Shown piece after piece: positions 27,276-36,976 of a DNA stretch of 64,000 bases; position 1 is the first letter of the stretch; the number at the start of each line of letters is the position of its first letter. The position numbers were made by a program, and so were the translations under genes. Below the pieces are notes generated by a model. It saw nothing but the letters and a program-made list of their open reading frames with translations, was not told where the DNA came from and searched no databases. The stretch is taken from contig NZ_JAHBCL010000004.1 in the NCBI RefSeq assembly GCF_018390735.1, forward strand, positions 93,623-157,622. The letters are read 5' to 3'. Source of the stretch: Fusibacter paucivorans (GTDB lineage Bacteria; Bacillota; Clostridia; Peptostreptococcales; Acidaminobacteraceae).

Positions 27276-29663
27276 CTACTCCAGCCGTCCCGAAGACTCA
27301 GTTACACGCATAACACCGCTGTTTAAAAGTATATCAGATATGACCTGTTTGTCTACAGGTTTGCTGTAATAATAGCCTTGAATAAGTTCAACATTCAGAT
27401 TTTTCAGATAGATGACTTGCTCGTGCTCTTCAACACCTTCCACCACGACTTCCAACGACATGTGATGCGCCATAGAGATAATAGAATCAATCAAGTTGTG
27501 TTTGCCTACCTCAATAACCATCTCAGATAAAAAATCTTTGTCAATTTTTAGTTTATCAATATTCAGCTTTCTTAAGTAATTCAAAGACGAATAGCCCTTG
27601 CCAAAATCGTCCAGTGCAATGGTCAGACCCATGGCTTTCATCTGTTTCAGCAAGTCATTAGCACCGTCAATATCTTCAATTAGGCAGGTTTCAATTATTT
27701 CGATGCATACTTTTGAAGGGTCTACCGGATAACGCGCCAGCATCGTTCGAATAAAATTTAAAAATTCCGGATTCGTAAACCACTTTGGCGAACTGTTAAT
27801 GGAGACGAAAAAATCATAAGGGTAAATATCTGACCAAAGCTGAAGCATGCTGATCGCTTTTTCAAATACAAATTGATCCAATTCATGAATAATGCCAAGC
27901 TGCTCGGCGACTGGTATAAACGTATCGGGAAATACTTTTCGCCCGCTCCCGGGCTGCCATCTAATCAGCGTTTCAACACCCTTGATAATGTTTGTATTTG
28001 GACAGACCACCGGCTGAAAAACCACTTTGATCTCATGGTTGACCAACGCCTGCTTTAATTCATTCTCGAGCGCAATACGATCCAAATACTCATCTTTAAT
28101 GCGCTGAGAATAGAAGACAATCTCCTGATCTTGCAGCATTTGCTGAGCCAAGTCAATATTTTGAAGCAGTATTTTGGGTGTTTCGCCATCTTCCGGATAT
28201 TTCGCAACAATAAATCTCGGCTCAATGGGCACCTCGAGCTTAAGCGTTTTTAATTCGTTTCGAACCGTTTCAATTTGTCCACTTACAGCAGTACGATCCT
28301 CATCTGAATAAAGAACGGCAAAGGCATAGTCCGACTTTCTATAAACGGCTTCACGGCCAAAGACACTTTGCAGCAGCGCAATAATGTTGGCGTAGACAAG
28401 ATTCATCTTCCCAGCGCCATAGGCTTCAAACTGCGCTTGAATATTACGAATTTCAAAGACAATGAGAAAATGACCATTGCGTTCAGAAGGATTCTGATAA
28501 GAGGTTTTGAGTTTCTCCTCCAATAAATAGATATTGCCAACGCCGGTAACCGTGTCGAAATACGACATTTCGTCAATAAAGCGAACGCGTTCGAGCATTT
28601 CTTTTCGAATATGTTCGAAGTCATTTGCAATATCGCCCAAACGACCAACTGCTTTTATGCCTACTGGCAGCAGATAGTTTTGTTTAACGGATTCTGTCAC
28701 ATTATCATGCAGTGCTTCTATCCTGTCAAAGATTTCATTTTTAATCACTTTGTAACTGATCGTGCTAAATGCTATAAATAAAACGACAAACATCAACGTC
28801 AGTCCAATGACATACTGCATAAAAAAGCGAACGATTTCATTGTTCCGATATGTATTTGAAATCAGTACACTTGCCGGCAGTATCCAGTTTTCACGGTTGA
28901 TCTCCAGAACTGCGTATACCGTTTGTCCCGTTGCCTCCTTTTGCACGATAAAGTCGCCGCTCTCCAGCGTCTCGAGTTGTCGCTCGGTAGCATTCGGCAG
29001 ATATGCGGCTAATGTATCTGTCATAAACGTCTTTTGTCTTAAAATGAGAATATTATCCATTGCAACTTTTTTATTAAAGAGCGATATATATAGATTCTGA
29101 TAGAGATCCGATGGAATACTCGTTAAGATTTTATTGGTCAAATTGAATTGATAAAAATAGCCTTTTTGTGTTTCTGGATTTATGAGCAGCACATTTAGGT
29201 ACAATTTCCCATTGGATTCATTTAAACACATACCTAAGTTCTCAATAGTAACTTTAGTGAGCTCATCCGGCCAATTTGTCGTCACCAGCGATGTCAGCGC
29301 ATCACGCATTGAATCCTCAAGGTCAACACTGGCATAGGCCAAGTTCGCTGCTGAATCAAATACAAAATAATTTTCCAGCTGATGCTGTCCTTTTAGCACC
29401 ATATTAACAGAACCCGTATTAAACGTGCGCTCTGACAAATAACGATTCAATGTTGTCTCAATTTCATCAAATGCTTGGAATTCAAGTAAATCAAGTAAAT
29501 TGAGATAATAATTCACATCATTTTTGGCACTCTTCATTTCATGAACAATCAGCTGTTCCATAAATTGCTGATAAAGCCAGATCTGACTGTAAAGAAAAAG
29601 CGATGTAAAGAGAATTGCAAACGCAACCGTTGTTTTTATTAATTTCATTTTCACCTGTCGCAT
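27276..29663 (-). CDS. Membrane c-di-GMP phosphodiesterase: extracellular sensor, degenerate GGDEF, EAL domain
   Basis: The ATG at 29663 follows GAAAGGGG; further upstream in-frame starts lack an RBS. In the 795-residue product helices at about 10-30 and 282-303 enclose an external sensor domain. The GGDEF-like domain (370-515) has SDYAF instead of GGDEF, so it is not a cyclase. The EAL domain (533-785) has ETL for EAL with the catalytic Glu kept (E564), plus LDDFGKGYSSL, EGVEEHEQ and QGYYYSKP. It probably hydrolyses c-di-GMP under control of an external signal. It is the first gene of a two-gene operon with the diguanylate cyclase. Confidence 0.9.
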   Translation of the reverse strand: MRQVKMKLIKTTVAFAILFTSLFLYSQIWLYQQFMEQLIVHEMKSAKNDVNYYLNLLDLLEFQAFDEIETTLNRYLSERTFNTGSVNMVLKGQHQLENYFVFDSAANLAYASVDLEDSMRDALTSLVTTNWPDELTKVTIENLGMCLNESNGKLYLNVLLINPETQKGYFYQFNLTNKILTSIPSDLYQNLYISLFNKKVAMDNILILRQKTFMTDTLAAYLPNATERQLETLESGDFIVQKEATGQTVYAVLEINRENWILPASVLISNTYRNNEIVRFFMQYVIGLTLMFVVLFIAFSTISYKVIKNEIFDRIEALHDNVTESVKQNYLLPVGIKAVGRLGDIANDFEHIRKEMLERVRFIDEMSYFDTVTGVGNIYLLEEKLKTSYQNPSERNGHFLIVFEIRNIQAQFEAYGAGKMNLVYANIIALLQSVFGREAVYRKSDYAFAVLYSDEDRTAVSGQIETVRNELKTLKLEVPIEPRFIVAKYPEDGETPKILLQNIDLAQQMLQDQEIVFYSQRIKDEYLDRIALENELKQALVNHEIKVVFQPVVCPNTNIIKGVETLIRWQPGSGRKVFPDTFIPVAEQLGIIHELDQFVFEKAISMLQLWSDIYPYDFFVSINSSPKWFTNPEFLNFIRTMLARYPVDPSKVCIEIIETCLIEDIDGANDLLKQMKAMGLTIALDDFGKGYSSLNYLRKLNIDKLKIDKDFLSEMVIEVGKHNLIDSIISMAHHMSLEVVVEGVEEHEQVIYLKNLNVELIQGYYYSKPVDKQVISDILLNSGVMRVTESSGRLE

Positions 29664-29750
29664 TGTCAGTCCCCTTTCTATAAGATCGTACGCTAATATG
29701 TTACCCATTTCACCATGTAAATCACACATTTTGGGGGATCACGCCATGTA

Positions 29751-29781
29751 AAAAGCCGTTAATAATCCATTAACGGCTTAG
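29751..29781 (-). terminator. Rho-independent terminator of the D-amino-acid operon
   Basis: AAGCCGTTAAT (29753-29763) and ATTAACGGCTT (29769-29779) form a perfect 11-bp stem. On the minus strand it is followed by TTTTTAC. It lies 65 bp after the dppA-like stop. Confidence 0.9.
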
Positions 29782-29843
29782 TGCAATCACTTATGACCTA
29801 TCTTTTACTGCGGCAACGCATCCTACAACAAATGGCGCGCCTC

Positions 29844-30653
29844 TCAACATGCGAAGAAAAACATTTTCAACAATTCAAAAAAATCCTCGGTTTTGAATTT
29901 GACCGCATGAGCATCAATGCTTTCAACGCCTGTGTAATAACCCGCACGATAAGCATCTACATGACTGGTAAAACACACTTCCAATACAAAGCACTCTGGC
30001 AGATTAAGCTTAAACTGTTCTGGATCTTCTTTTAACAGTTGCATTGCCTCTTTCACTTCTGCTTGAATAACTTCCACTGCCCGATCTGGATGCATGGTTG
30101 TACACCCACCGCCTTCACCCTGTTTGACAGCGATCGCCTTTACATTTGGCATCAATTGGCTCGCACGACTGCAAATTGCAGCGTCGCCGGTCACGGCAAT
30201 CACCGGAACCCCCTCATAGGCTGCAATATAGGCATTCATCATCATTTCACTCATCAAAACACCATTCAGCTTGATCCATTGGTATTTAGAAGCATTCATG
30301 GTGTGTGCCAACGGATTGCCATTGCCGTAAGTCGCATCGTGATAGCCTGTTAAAATACAAGCATCAAACGTGCGGTCCAATCCCATCATCATCACATAAG
30401 GATGTTTTGACCACGCTCTATGAATGTCGACATCATGCGGCAATTCACTGATAATGAGATTGCGCCCTGAATCGTGCGCATCTTTCACAAGCACTTCTGT
30501 GGCACCAGCCGCTTGAACAGCTTCACAAATTGCAGCCACTTCTCTGGTCATTTGCCGTTGTGCCTCTGTATAGCTGTTGCTGCCAAGTTCAACTTCCGGC
30601 CATGAAACGACGCCGGCAACACCCTCCATATCGGCACTGATATATATTTTCAT
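29844..30653 (-). CDS. M55-family D-aminopeptidase (DppA-like)
   Basis: 269 residues. The N-terminal ISADMEGVAGV carries the metal-binding Asp/Glu pair of M55 peptidases. VKDAHDSGRN, HTMNASKY-type and GYHDATYGN segments also fit the DppA family. DppA is a zinc enzyme that frees D-amino acids, preferably D-Ala, from short peptides. The gene follows an M20 amidohydrolase and an alanine racemase gene on the same strand, starting 1 bp past the preceding stop. This suggests use or recycling of D-Ala peptides such as peptidoglycan fragments; the pathway is inferred. Confidence 0.88.
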   Translation of the reverse strand: MKIYISADMEGVAGVVSWPEVELGSNSYTEAQRQMTREVAAICEAVQAAGATEVLVKDAHDSGRNLIISELPHDVDIHRAWSKHPYVMMMGLDRTFDACILTGYHDATYGNGNPLAHTMNASKYQWIKLNGVLMSEMMMNAYIAAYEGVPVIAVTGDAAICSRASQLMPNVKAIAVKQGEGGGCTTMHPDRAVEVIQAEVKEAMQLLKEDPEQFKLNLPECFVLEVCFTSHVDAYRAGYYTGVESIDAHAVKFKTEDFFELLKMFFFAC

Positions 30654-30654
30654 G

Positions 30655-31848
30655 CTATATGCCCCCTTGCAATAAGTTTAGTATAATATTCATTTGCAGC
30701 CCCACGCCGACAATAAGCGCACGCTCATCAAGGTCAAAGCATTCTGAATGAAGCGGGTGTACAATTTCTTCGGCAACGTTGCCGCAGCCAAGATGATAAA
30801 AAGCACCTCTCGCATCATCCAAAAAAAACGAATAATCCTCGACGCCTAATGACGGTGATTCCTTTTCAAAAATAGCACCAGCGCCCAGAACTTTACGTGC
30901 GACAGCTCTGACCACTTCATTAACGCCCTTGTCATTAATAAGGGCATTATAACCGGGCTCAAACTTGATAACGCCCTTGGCGCCATGTGCCGAAGCTACT
31001 GCTTCCACATAATTCATCATCGCGTCCTTCAAGTGTGCTCTAAGATTCTCATCGGTGGTACGCATGATTCCTGTCGCTTTTAAATGATCGCATACAATAT
31101 TGTCCTTTGATCCGCCGTTAATTCGACCAAACGTTACCACCGCCTGATCAAGCGGCGACTTTTGACGCGTCAGAATAGTTTGAATGCCCTGTAGAATTTC
31201 AGCGGCCACAAGTCCTGCATCAACGCCCTTTTCCGGATAGGCGCCATGCGCCGCTTTACCATAAATATCAACCGACACCATATCAGATGCAGCATTGAGT
31301 TTCCCGTCGCGAACTTCAATCGTCCCGACGGGAAGATACGGCATCACATGTAAACCGAGCATATAATCGACATCAGGATTTTTCATACAGCCCTGTAATA
31401 CCATGCGCTTTGCGCCGCCTATAGTTTCTTCTGCAGGTTGGAAAAACAGTTTTACAACACCGCGAAACGTGTTTGAAAGTGCTTTCAACTTTGCCGCACA
31501 GCCAATGAGAATTGTCGTGTGCGCATCATGTCCGCAGGCGTGCATAACACCTTTTGTCTTTGATGCATATGGTCGCCCGCTGTCCTCGACGAGCGGCAAT
31601 GCATCAATATCCGCACGCAACCCAACGCAAGTCCCATCGCCTTCGCCGCGGATGATCCCCATTACACCCGTGTCCGCAATGCGAACGTGTTCAATCTCAA
31701 GTTCATCCAAAACGCCTTCAATGATCAGCTGAGTCTCAAATTCTCGTTCGCTGAGCTCGGCATGCTGGTGCAATTTTCGTCGTATGTCGACAAGCCATCT
31801 TTCAAAACCATTATCATCACTGTAATCTACATATTTAACAATTTCCAT
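30655..31848 (-). CDS. M20-family amidohydrolase / carboxypeptidase
   Basis: 397 residues. M20 metal and catalytic motifs are present: GLRADIDALPL, HACGHDAHTT, FQPAEETIGGAKRM and the C-terminal PSLGVEDYSFF. The GLRAD/CGHD pattern places it with the amidohydrolase group (IAA-amino acid hydrolase, N-acyl amino acid amidohydrolase, N-acetyldiaminopimelate deacetylase-like). The exact substrate cannot be told. The ATG at 31848 follows GAGGGAG and overlaps the alanine racemase end by 14 bp, so translation is coupled. Confidence 0.85.
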   Translation of the reverse strand: MEIVKYVDYSDDNGFERWLVDIRRKLHQHAELSEREFETQLIIEGVLDELEIEHVRIADTGVMGIIRGEGDGTCVGLRADIDALPLVEDSGRPYASKTKGVMHACGHDAHTTILIGCAAKLKALSNTFRGVVKLFFQPAEETIGGAKRMVLQGCMKNPDVDYMLGLHVMPYLPVGTIEVRDGKLNAASDMVSVDIYGKAAHGAYPEKGVDAGLVAAEILQGIQTILTRQKSPLDQAVVTFGRINGGSKDNIVCDHLKATGIMRTTDENLRAHLKDAMMNYVEAVASAHGAKGVIKFEPGYNALINDKGVNEVVRAVARKVLGAGAIFEKESPSLGVEDYSFFLDDARGAFYHLGCGNVAEEIVHPLHSECFDLDERALIVGVGLQMNIILNLLQGGI

Positions 31849-32980
31849 AATCTCCCTCGCCTAACAAATAATCCACAGTCGCAATCACTTCACCGTCTTG
31901 GACAATGCGTCTTGGTACACGCATTGCCACTCGACTCAGCAGTTCATTACGATTAGTGCCTGCCATCACCGCCACATCGCTAAGCGAAGCCGCCTCTCCA
32001 AACAGCTCCACTGAATCGCCGATTTGAATATTCGCTGCTCCTGTAACATCCACCATACATTGATCCATGCAAATCAAACCCACAATAGGATAAATCTTTT
32101 CCTGAATCAAAACGACACCGCCCTTCGATAAATTTCTCGGTAATCCATCCGCATATCCGATTGGCAATGTTGCAATAAGCGCCCGAGAATCCGCGGTAAA
32201 AAGCCCATCATAGCTAACCGATTCACCCGGTTCAATCCATTTCAAATGACTGACAGATGTTTTTAGCGACATCACTGGCCGCAGCTTAAATGGCACCGGG
32301 CGGCTACAGTAACCATACAGCGCCGCGCCGAGCCTAACCATCTGATAAGGCGCATCAGGGTAAATCATCGCACCAATCGAATCGCAGGCATGTGCAATGG
32401 GAATATGAATCCCCTCCAGTTTAAGTTGTTTAATCAGCGCATCGAACTTTTTCATCTGTTGCGTATCGCTGTCAGCATCCTTAAGTGCGAGATGTGTAAA
32501 AATACCTTCTATACTCAGCCATTCCAGTTGAAGGACTTGTTTTAAATCTGAAATAACAGTGGCCTCATCCTTATAACCCAATCGGTTAAAACCGGTATCA
32601 TACTTGATATGTACTTTCATCACCGCATTATCGTAAGATGCATTTAAATTAAGTGCCCTCAAGTCTTCAAGTCTGAACATCGTCAGTGTAATCGTATTTT
32701 TTACAGCTTTGTCATAATCTTCCGGCGCCGTATAACCCATAACCAATATCGGCATTTCATTCAATACGCGCCGTACGGCAACTGCCTCCCGAATGTTGGC
32801 AACCGCAATATAATCGACACCGTAAGATGCCAGTGCTTTCGCAATGGTTTTCAAATCGTGCCCATAGGCATTTGCCTTAATCACACCGGCAATTTTGACG
32901 CGTTCAGGCAAAAAGTTTCTTATATTGATAAAATTCTCCTTCAGAGCATCTAAATTGATCTCTGCTGCTGTACCGAACAT
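31835..32980 (-). CDS. alr: Alanine racemase
   Basis: 381 residues. The PLP-binding Lys is K35 in VIKANAYGHDL. The second catalytic residue, Tyr, is in ESVSYDGLF, followed by LPIGYADGLPRNL and later VGLICMDQCMVDVT, all standard for alanine racemase. The enzyme interconverts L- and D-Ala for cell wall synthesis. Here it is in an operon with two peptidase/amidase genes downstream and a LysR gene upstream (60 bp gap), so it may be a pathway-specific racemase. AGGAGGC precedes the ATG. Confidence 0.92.
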   Translation of the reverse strand: MFGTAAEINLDALKENFINIRNFLPERVKIAGVIKANAYGHDLKTIAKALASYGVDYIAVANIREAVAVRRVLNEMPILVMGYTAPEDYDKAVKNTITLTMFRLEDLRALNLNASYDNAVMKVHIKYDTGFNRLGYKDEATVISDLKQVLQLEWLSIEGIFTHLALKDADSDTQQMKKFDALIKQLKLEGIHIPIAHACDSIGAMIYPDAPYQMVRLGAALYGYCSRPVPFKLRPVMSLKTSVSHLKWIEPGESVSYDGLFTADSRALIATLPIGYADGLPRNLSKGGVVLIQEKIYPIVGLICMDQCMVDVTGAANIQIGDSVELFGEAASLSDVAVMAGTNRNELLSRVAMRVPRRIVQDGEVIATVDYLLGEGDYGNC

Positions 32981-33040
32981 AAATAATGCCTCCTCGTGTT
33001 CCCACTTACTATTGTAGTGCGTCTGTCGGTATTTCGCAAT

Positions 33041-33928
33041 TTAAAATCCGTTAATATGATAAGTCAGTGCGACGAGCTTCATCTTTTGGACAAACAATTC
33101 CAGCAGTAACTGACCCTGCATCTCATTTCTAAAAGCCAGCGCCAATTGGCGATAGACAGGGGGCGTGAGCGGTTTGACTGAAAAGCCATCGGGCGCAATG
33201 CTGCCAAGCGCCAAACTCGGCATCAAGGTAATGCCAATCCCCTCTTTGACCATTTCGACAATGGTATAGAGATTATTGACTTCATGCTGAACACACAGCG
33301 ACGTCCCTTCCTTTGCCATTACAGATCGAATTAAAGGCTCACAGCCTCCCTTTGACATAATAAAGAAATCGCTTTGCAAATGCTTTATGGCAACATTTTT
33401 ATCATGTTTGAGTGGGTGGTTTTCCGGTAAAATAGCACACAGTTCATCCTGCAAAATAAAGACGGTGTTAAACTGTTCATTTGGCAGTGTCACAAATCCA
33501 ACATCCACAATACCGTTTTCAATCCAATTTTCAACCTCATCATCGGTACCCTCAAACAATACAATTGCCACTTGGGGAAATTCATGTGCAAACAGCCGCA
33601 TCACCTTTGGGACAATTGATGCGGCTGTACTTGGCAGCATGCCAACGCGCAGAACACCTTGCGGCACATGTTTAACAGGCTTTACATCATTGTAAATCAT
33701 ATTGATTTCCTGAAGAATCGTACGCATGCGAACATAAACGACTTCACCTATCTCTGTCAGCGTTACACCATTTCGTGAGCGTTCAAACAATTTAACATTT
33801 AAGTCACTTTCTAAATTAGTAATGGCATGGCTCACCGCAGATTGCGTCATTCCCAATGTTTCACCCGCACGTGTAAAATTTTTCATCTTTGCCACACAAA
33901 CAAAGACCTCAATTTGTGTTGTCGTCAT
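33041..33928 (-). CDS. LysR-family transcriptional regulator
   Basis: The ATG at 33928 is preferred because AGGGGG lies 6 bases upstream; a start at 33952 would add eight residues. The 295-residue product has an N-terminal HTH (TRAGETLGMTQSAVSHAITNLE) and a substrate-binding domain (about 88-290). It is the first gene of the D-amino-acid cluster on the minus strand and is divergent from the CTP-synthase-like gene at 34124. Control of either side through the 195-bp intergenic region is the usual pattern for this family. Confidence 0.9.
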   Translation of the reverse strand: MTTTQIEVFVCVAKMKNFTRAGETLGMTQSAVSHAITNLESDLNVKLFERSRNGVTLTEIGEVVYVRMRTILQEINMIYNDVKPVKHVPQGVLRVGMLPSTAASIVPKVMRLFAHEFPQVAIVLFEGTDDEVENWIENGIVDVGFVTLPNEQFNTVFILQDELCAILPENHPLKHDKNVAIKHLQSDFFIMSKGGCEPLIRSVMAKEGTSLCVQHEVNNLYTIVEMVKEGIGITLMPSLALGSIAPDGFSVKPLTPPVYRQLALAFRNEMQGQLLLELFVQKMKLVALTYHINGF

Positions 33929-34123
33929 TACTAGCCCCCTGACATTAATCATTTCTATTTAACTGCCTTCAAAGACGCCTTTGCAGTCATTCACATTGAC
34001 ACGCGTATCATGCCATTGATGTTATCAACACATCCATGAGCATTTAATCATATTATATATGTTAAACATTAATTATACAAATGGTTAATTTCAATATATA
34101 ATGACAACAAAAGGAGGTGCAAC

Positions 34124-34825
34124 ATGAATATCAAAATAGCCATTATTGGTGAATACCATGAAAATTTTCTACCGCATACGTCAATTAATCAATGCCTTAA
34201 AGATTTGGCCCATTTTATGAACATCACAATTGATTACGATTGGATCGAAACGACTGATCTGGTTTTAAATCCAGAAGCTGTTTTAAAACCATATCAAGGT
34301 ATTTGGAGTGCACCCGGAAGCCCATTCAAGAGCTTGGACGGTGCACTGAACGCCATTCAATATGCGCGCGAAAACAATGTGCCGCATCTTGGAACCTGTG
34401 CCGGATTTCAACACACTGTCATTGAAATCGCCAGAAATATGCTTTCTATCAAAGACGCCAGTCACGAAGAATATCCCGAAGAATCATCTTCGCATCTCTT
34501 TATCAGCAAACTCGTCTGCAGTCTTGCCGGCAAGACGATGGCTGTTAGCATTAAAGCACATACGAAAGCTCACGATGCCTATCAGGCAGAAGATGTCAAT
34601 GAAAACTATTATTGTAATTTTGGGATCAATCCCGGCATTCTCGATCAGCTTCAACACCCCGATCTCATTTTTTCGGGTGTTGATCAAGACGGTGAAATCA
34701 GAATTCTGGAACTGAAACACCTCGACTATTTCGTCGCCACACTCTTTGTCCCACAATCCAGATCAACACGTGAAACACCGCATCCGCTCATCCGTAACTT
34801 TATTGCGGCAGCCATGACGCAATAA
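34124..34825 (+). CDS. CTP synthase C-terminal-region-related protein (class I amidotransferase fold)
   Basis: 233 residues, resembling only the glutaminase half of CTP synthase. PGSPFKSLDGALNAI and GTCAGFQHTVIE carry the nucleophile position (C92). At the place of the usual catalytic His-Pro-Glu the sequence reads V209-P210-Q211 (FVATLFVPQSRS), so the triad partners are missing. To my knowledge the related family described as CTP synthase C-terminal region-related (seleno)proteins also departs from the HPE motif. Normal glutaminase activity is therefore unlikely; the Cys may serve another role. AAAGGAGGTG precedes the ATG. It is divergent from the LysR gene. Confidence 0.8.
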   Translation: MNIKIAIIGEYHENFLPHTSINQCLKDLAHFMNITIDYDWIETTDLVLNPEAVLKPYQGIWSAPGSPFKSLDGALNAIQYARENNVPHLGTCAGFQHTVIEIARNMLSIKDASHEEYPEESSSHLFISKLVCSLAGKTMAVSIKAHTKAHDAYQAEDVNENYYCNFGINPGILDQLQHPDLIFSGVDQDGEIRILELKHLDYFVATLFVPQSRSTRETPHPLIRNFIAAAMTQ

Positions 34826-34835
34826 AATGCAATAA

Positions 34836-34942
34836 AAATAAACCCCGTCAGCCATATTGACAATGTGCTTCTCGCTGGACAATTTTCTTATTAACTGTCA
34901 GCTCAAAAGCATATCAATCGATGGCTTTGCCGGGGTTTATTT
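34836..34942 (-). terminator. Terminator of the trp operon with a long interrupted stem
   Basis: ATAAACCCCG (34838-34847) pairs with CGGGGTTTAT (34931-34940), and inside it AGCCAT (34850-34855) pairs with ATGGCT (34921-34926). The loop is about 65 bases. On the minus strand TTTTTATT follows the outer stem. It lies between convergent genes about 120 bp after trpA. Confidence 0.65.
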
Positions 34943-35058
34943 ACTGGTTGCACTCTTTATTTTTTATACTTTTATTCTATTTCGAGAAATGGCATCCTAC
35001 GCTTTCGCCGATCTTTCACAACAACAGATAGCGTTGCCGTCAGTTAACGATACAGGTA

Positions 35059-35811
35059 CTATTTGCCGGTTTTAATAAGCGATCGAATACTGTCGAGTGC
35101 CCCTTCTTCTCTCAGGCGAATAAATTCACTGGCAATGACGATACCGTCCACTATCTGATGAAATGCTTCAATATCTTCAGACGATTTGATGCCAAATCCT
35201 GCGACAACCGGTGTTTTAGTTGCTGTCTTAATTGACTTTGCAACCTCGCCAACCGCTTCAATCACAGGCCTTTGCGTTCCGGTAATGCCCTTTACCGCAA
35301 CGAGATAAACAAAGCCGGTGCTGTTTTCAGCAATTGCCTTAAGGCGCTCTTCGCCGGTATTCAGTGCCACCATGGCAATTTGTTTGACGTCATATTGCTT
35401 TAAAAAGGGTTCAATCTCGCCGCGTTCTTCAAATGGTAAGTCGGGAATGATCACCGCTTCGATGCCATGCTTGGCCATTTGGCTGAAAAAGCGGTCATAA
35501 CCATAGCAGAAGATTGGATTGAGATAACTCATGATCACCAGCGGCACATCATATTCGCTGTTAAGCGCCTTGGCCATTTCAAAGACCATATCAATATCCG
35601 CACCGCTTTTCAGCGCGCGCTGCCCTGCTTTTAATATAATTTCGCCATCTGCAACCGGATCAGAAAACGGTACGCCGAGTTCCAGCATATCAACGCCGCT
35701 GTCAATCAGAAACTTCGCATACGCTAAACTTTTATCATAACCGCCATCACCCACCATTAAATAAGAAATTAGCGGTTTCTTATGCTTTTCAAATACTTTC
35801 TGTATGATCAT
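35059..35811 (-). CDS. trpA: Tryptophan synthase alpha chain
   Basis: 250 residues. [13 protein letters not shown] contains the catalytic Glu and Asp region; [24 protein letters not shown] and [13 protein letters not shown] are family features. It splits indole-3-glycerol phosphate to indole, passed to TrpB. It is the last gene of the trp operon and overlaps trpB by 23 bp. Confidence 0.95.
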   Translation of the reverse strand: MIIQKVFEKHKKPLISYLMVGDGGYDKSLAYAKFLIDSGVDMLELGVPFSDPVADGEIILKAGQRALKSGADIDMVFEMAKALNSEYDVPLVIMSYLNPIFCYGYDRFFSQMAKHGIEAVIIPDLPFEERGEIEPFLKQYDVKQIAMVALNTGEERLKAIAENSTGFVYLVAVKGITGTQRPVIEAVGEVAKSIKTATKTPVVAGFGIKSSEDIEAFHQIVDGIVIASEFIRLREEGALDSIRSLIKTGK

Positions 35812-36976
35812 GACTTAACCTCCTCTGAATACTTTCAACATCCTTGTCACCTCTGCCCGAAAGACAGATCACCAAAGTTTCATCTTTGCCCATTTTCGGT
35901 GCCAGCTTCATTGCATAGGCAACCGCATGCGCACTTTCCAATGCTGGAATAATGCCCTCTGTCTTCGCCATAAACTGAAGTGCAGTCACCGCTTCATCAT
36001 CCGTTGCCGGCACATACGTAACGCGTCCTGTATCGTGCAAGAAACTATGCTCCGGTCCAATCCCTGGGTAATCAAGTCCGGCAGATATTGAGTATGCTTC
36101 TTTAACTTGTCCATCATCATCTTGAAGCAAATACGTTTTTGTACCGTGCAAAACGCCAATGCGTCCGCCGCTGATAGATGCAGCATGTTCCGGCGTATTG
36201 AGTCCCATGCCGGCCGCTTCGACACCATAGAGTTTAACAGCAGGCAGTTCAACAAATGGGGCATACATGCCAATGGCATTGCTCCCGCCTCCGACACAGG
36301 CGATGATCGCATCAGGCAGTCGTCCTTCTTTTGCCATATGTTGTGTCTTTGTCTCTTCTCCAATGACACTTTGGAAGTATTTGACGATTTCAGGATACGG
36401 CGCCGGACCAATGGCAGAACCGATAATGTAATGCGTATCATCGATATGTGCCGCCCAATATTTGAGCGCTTCATTGGTAGCATCTTTCAGCACCTTGCTG
36501 CCGGATTCCACACAGACGACTTCTGAACCTAAAAGCTCCATTCGAAAGACATTGAGTTTTTGACGCGCCATGTCTTCGGCCCCCATAAAGATTTTGCAGT
36601 TGAGCCCTAAGAGTGCGCAGGCAGTTGCCGTTGCTACACCGTGCTGACCTGCTCCCGTTTCCGCAATGACGTTTGGTTTGCCCATGCGCTTTGCGATCAG
36701 CGCCTGTCCAAGCGCATTGTTTATTTTATGAGCACCCGTATGGTTTAAATCTTCACGCTTTAAGTAGATCTTCGCCCCACCAAGTGACTGTGTCATGTTT
36801 TCAGCATATGTCAGCGGGTTTTCACGGCCGACATAATCTTTTAAATAGCCTTTCAGCGTCTCGTGAAATGCCGGATCCGCTACTGCTGCTTCAAAGGCGC
36901 GTTCCAATTCCTGAACTGGTTCCATCAATATTTCAGAGATATACTGTCCGCCGTAATCACCGTATTTCGATCTCAT
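35789..36976 (-). CDS. trpB: Tryptophan synthase beta chain
   Basis: 395 residues. The PLP Lys lies in [33 protein letters not shown] and the phosphate loop GGGSNAIG are intact. It joins indole and serine to tryptophan. It overlaps trpA by 23 bp and trpCF by 20 bp, so it is translationally coupled on both sides. The N-terminus [15 protein letters not shown] is typical of TrpB1. Confidence 0.96.
   Translation of the reverse strand: MRSKYGDYGGQYISEILMEPVQELERAFEAAVADPAFHETLKGYLKDYVGRENPLTYAENMTQSLGGAKIYLKREDLNHTGAHKINNALGQALIAKRMGKPNVIAETGAGQHGVATATACALLGLNCKIFMGAEDMARQKLNVFRMELLGSEVVCVESGSKVLKDATNEALKYWAAHIDDTHYIIGSAIGPAPYPEIVKYFQSVIGEETKTQHMAKEGRLPDAIIACVGGGSNAIGMYAPFVELPAVKLYGVEAAGMGLNTPEHAASISGGRIGVLHGTKTYLLQDDDGQVKEAYSISAGLDYPGIGPEHSFLHDTGRVTYVPATDDEAVTALQFMAKTEGIIPALESAHAVAYAMKLAPKMGKDETLVICLSGRGDKDVESIQRRLSHDHTESI

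Noticed and set aside
29781..30035. Plus-strand reading frame overlapping the D-aminopeptidase gene
   Set aside because: It is antisense to a well supported gene and begins next to a terminator hairpin.
34857..35075. Plus-strand reading frame of 72 codons with hydrophobic stretch between the CTP-synthase-like gene and trpA
   Set aside because: No RBS, it runs through the trp terminator stem and into the 3' end of trpA on the other strand.
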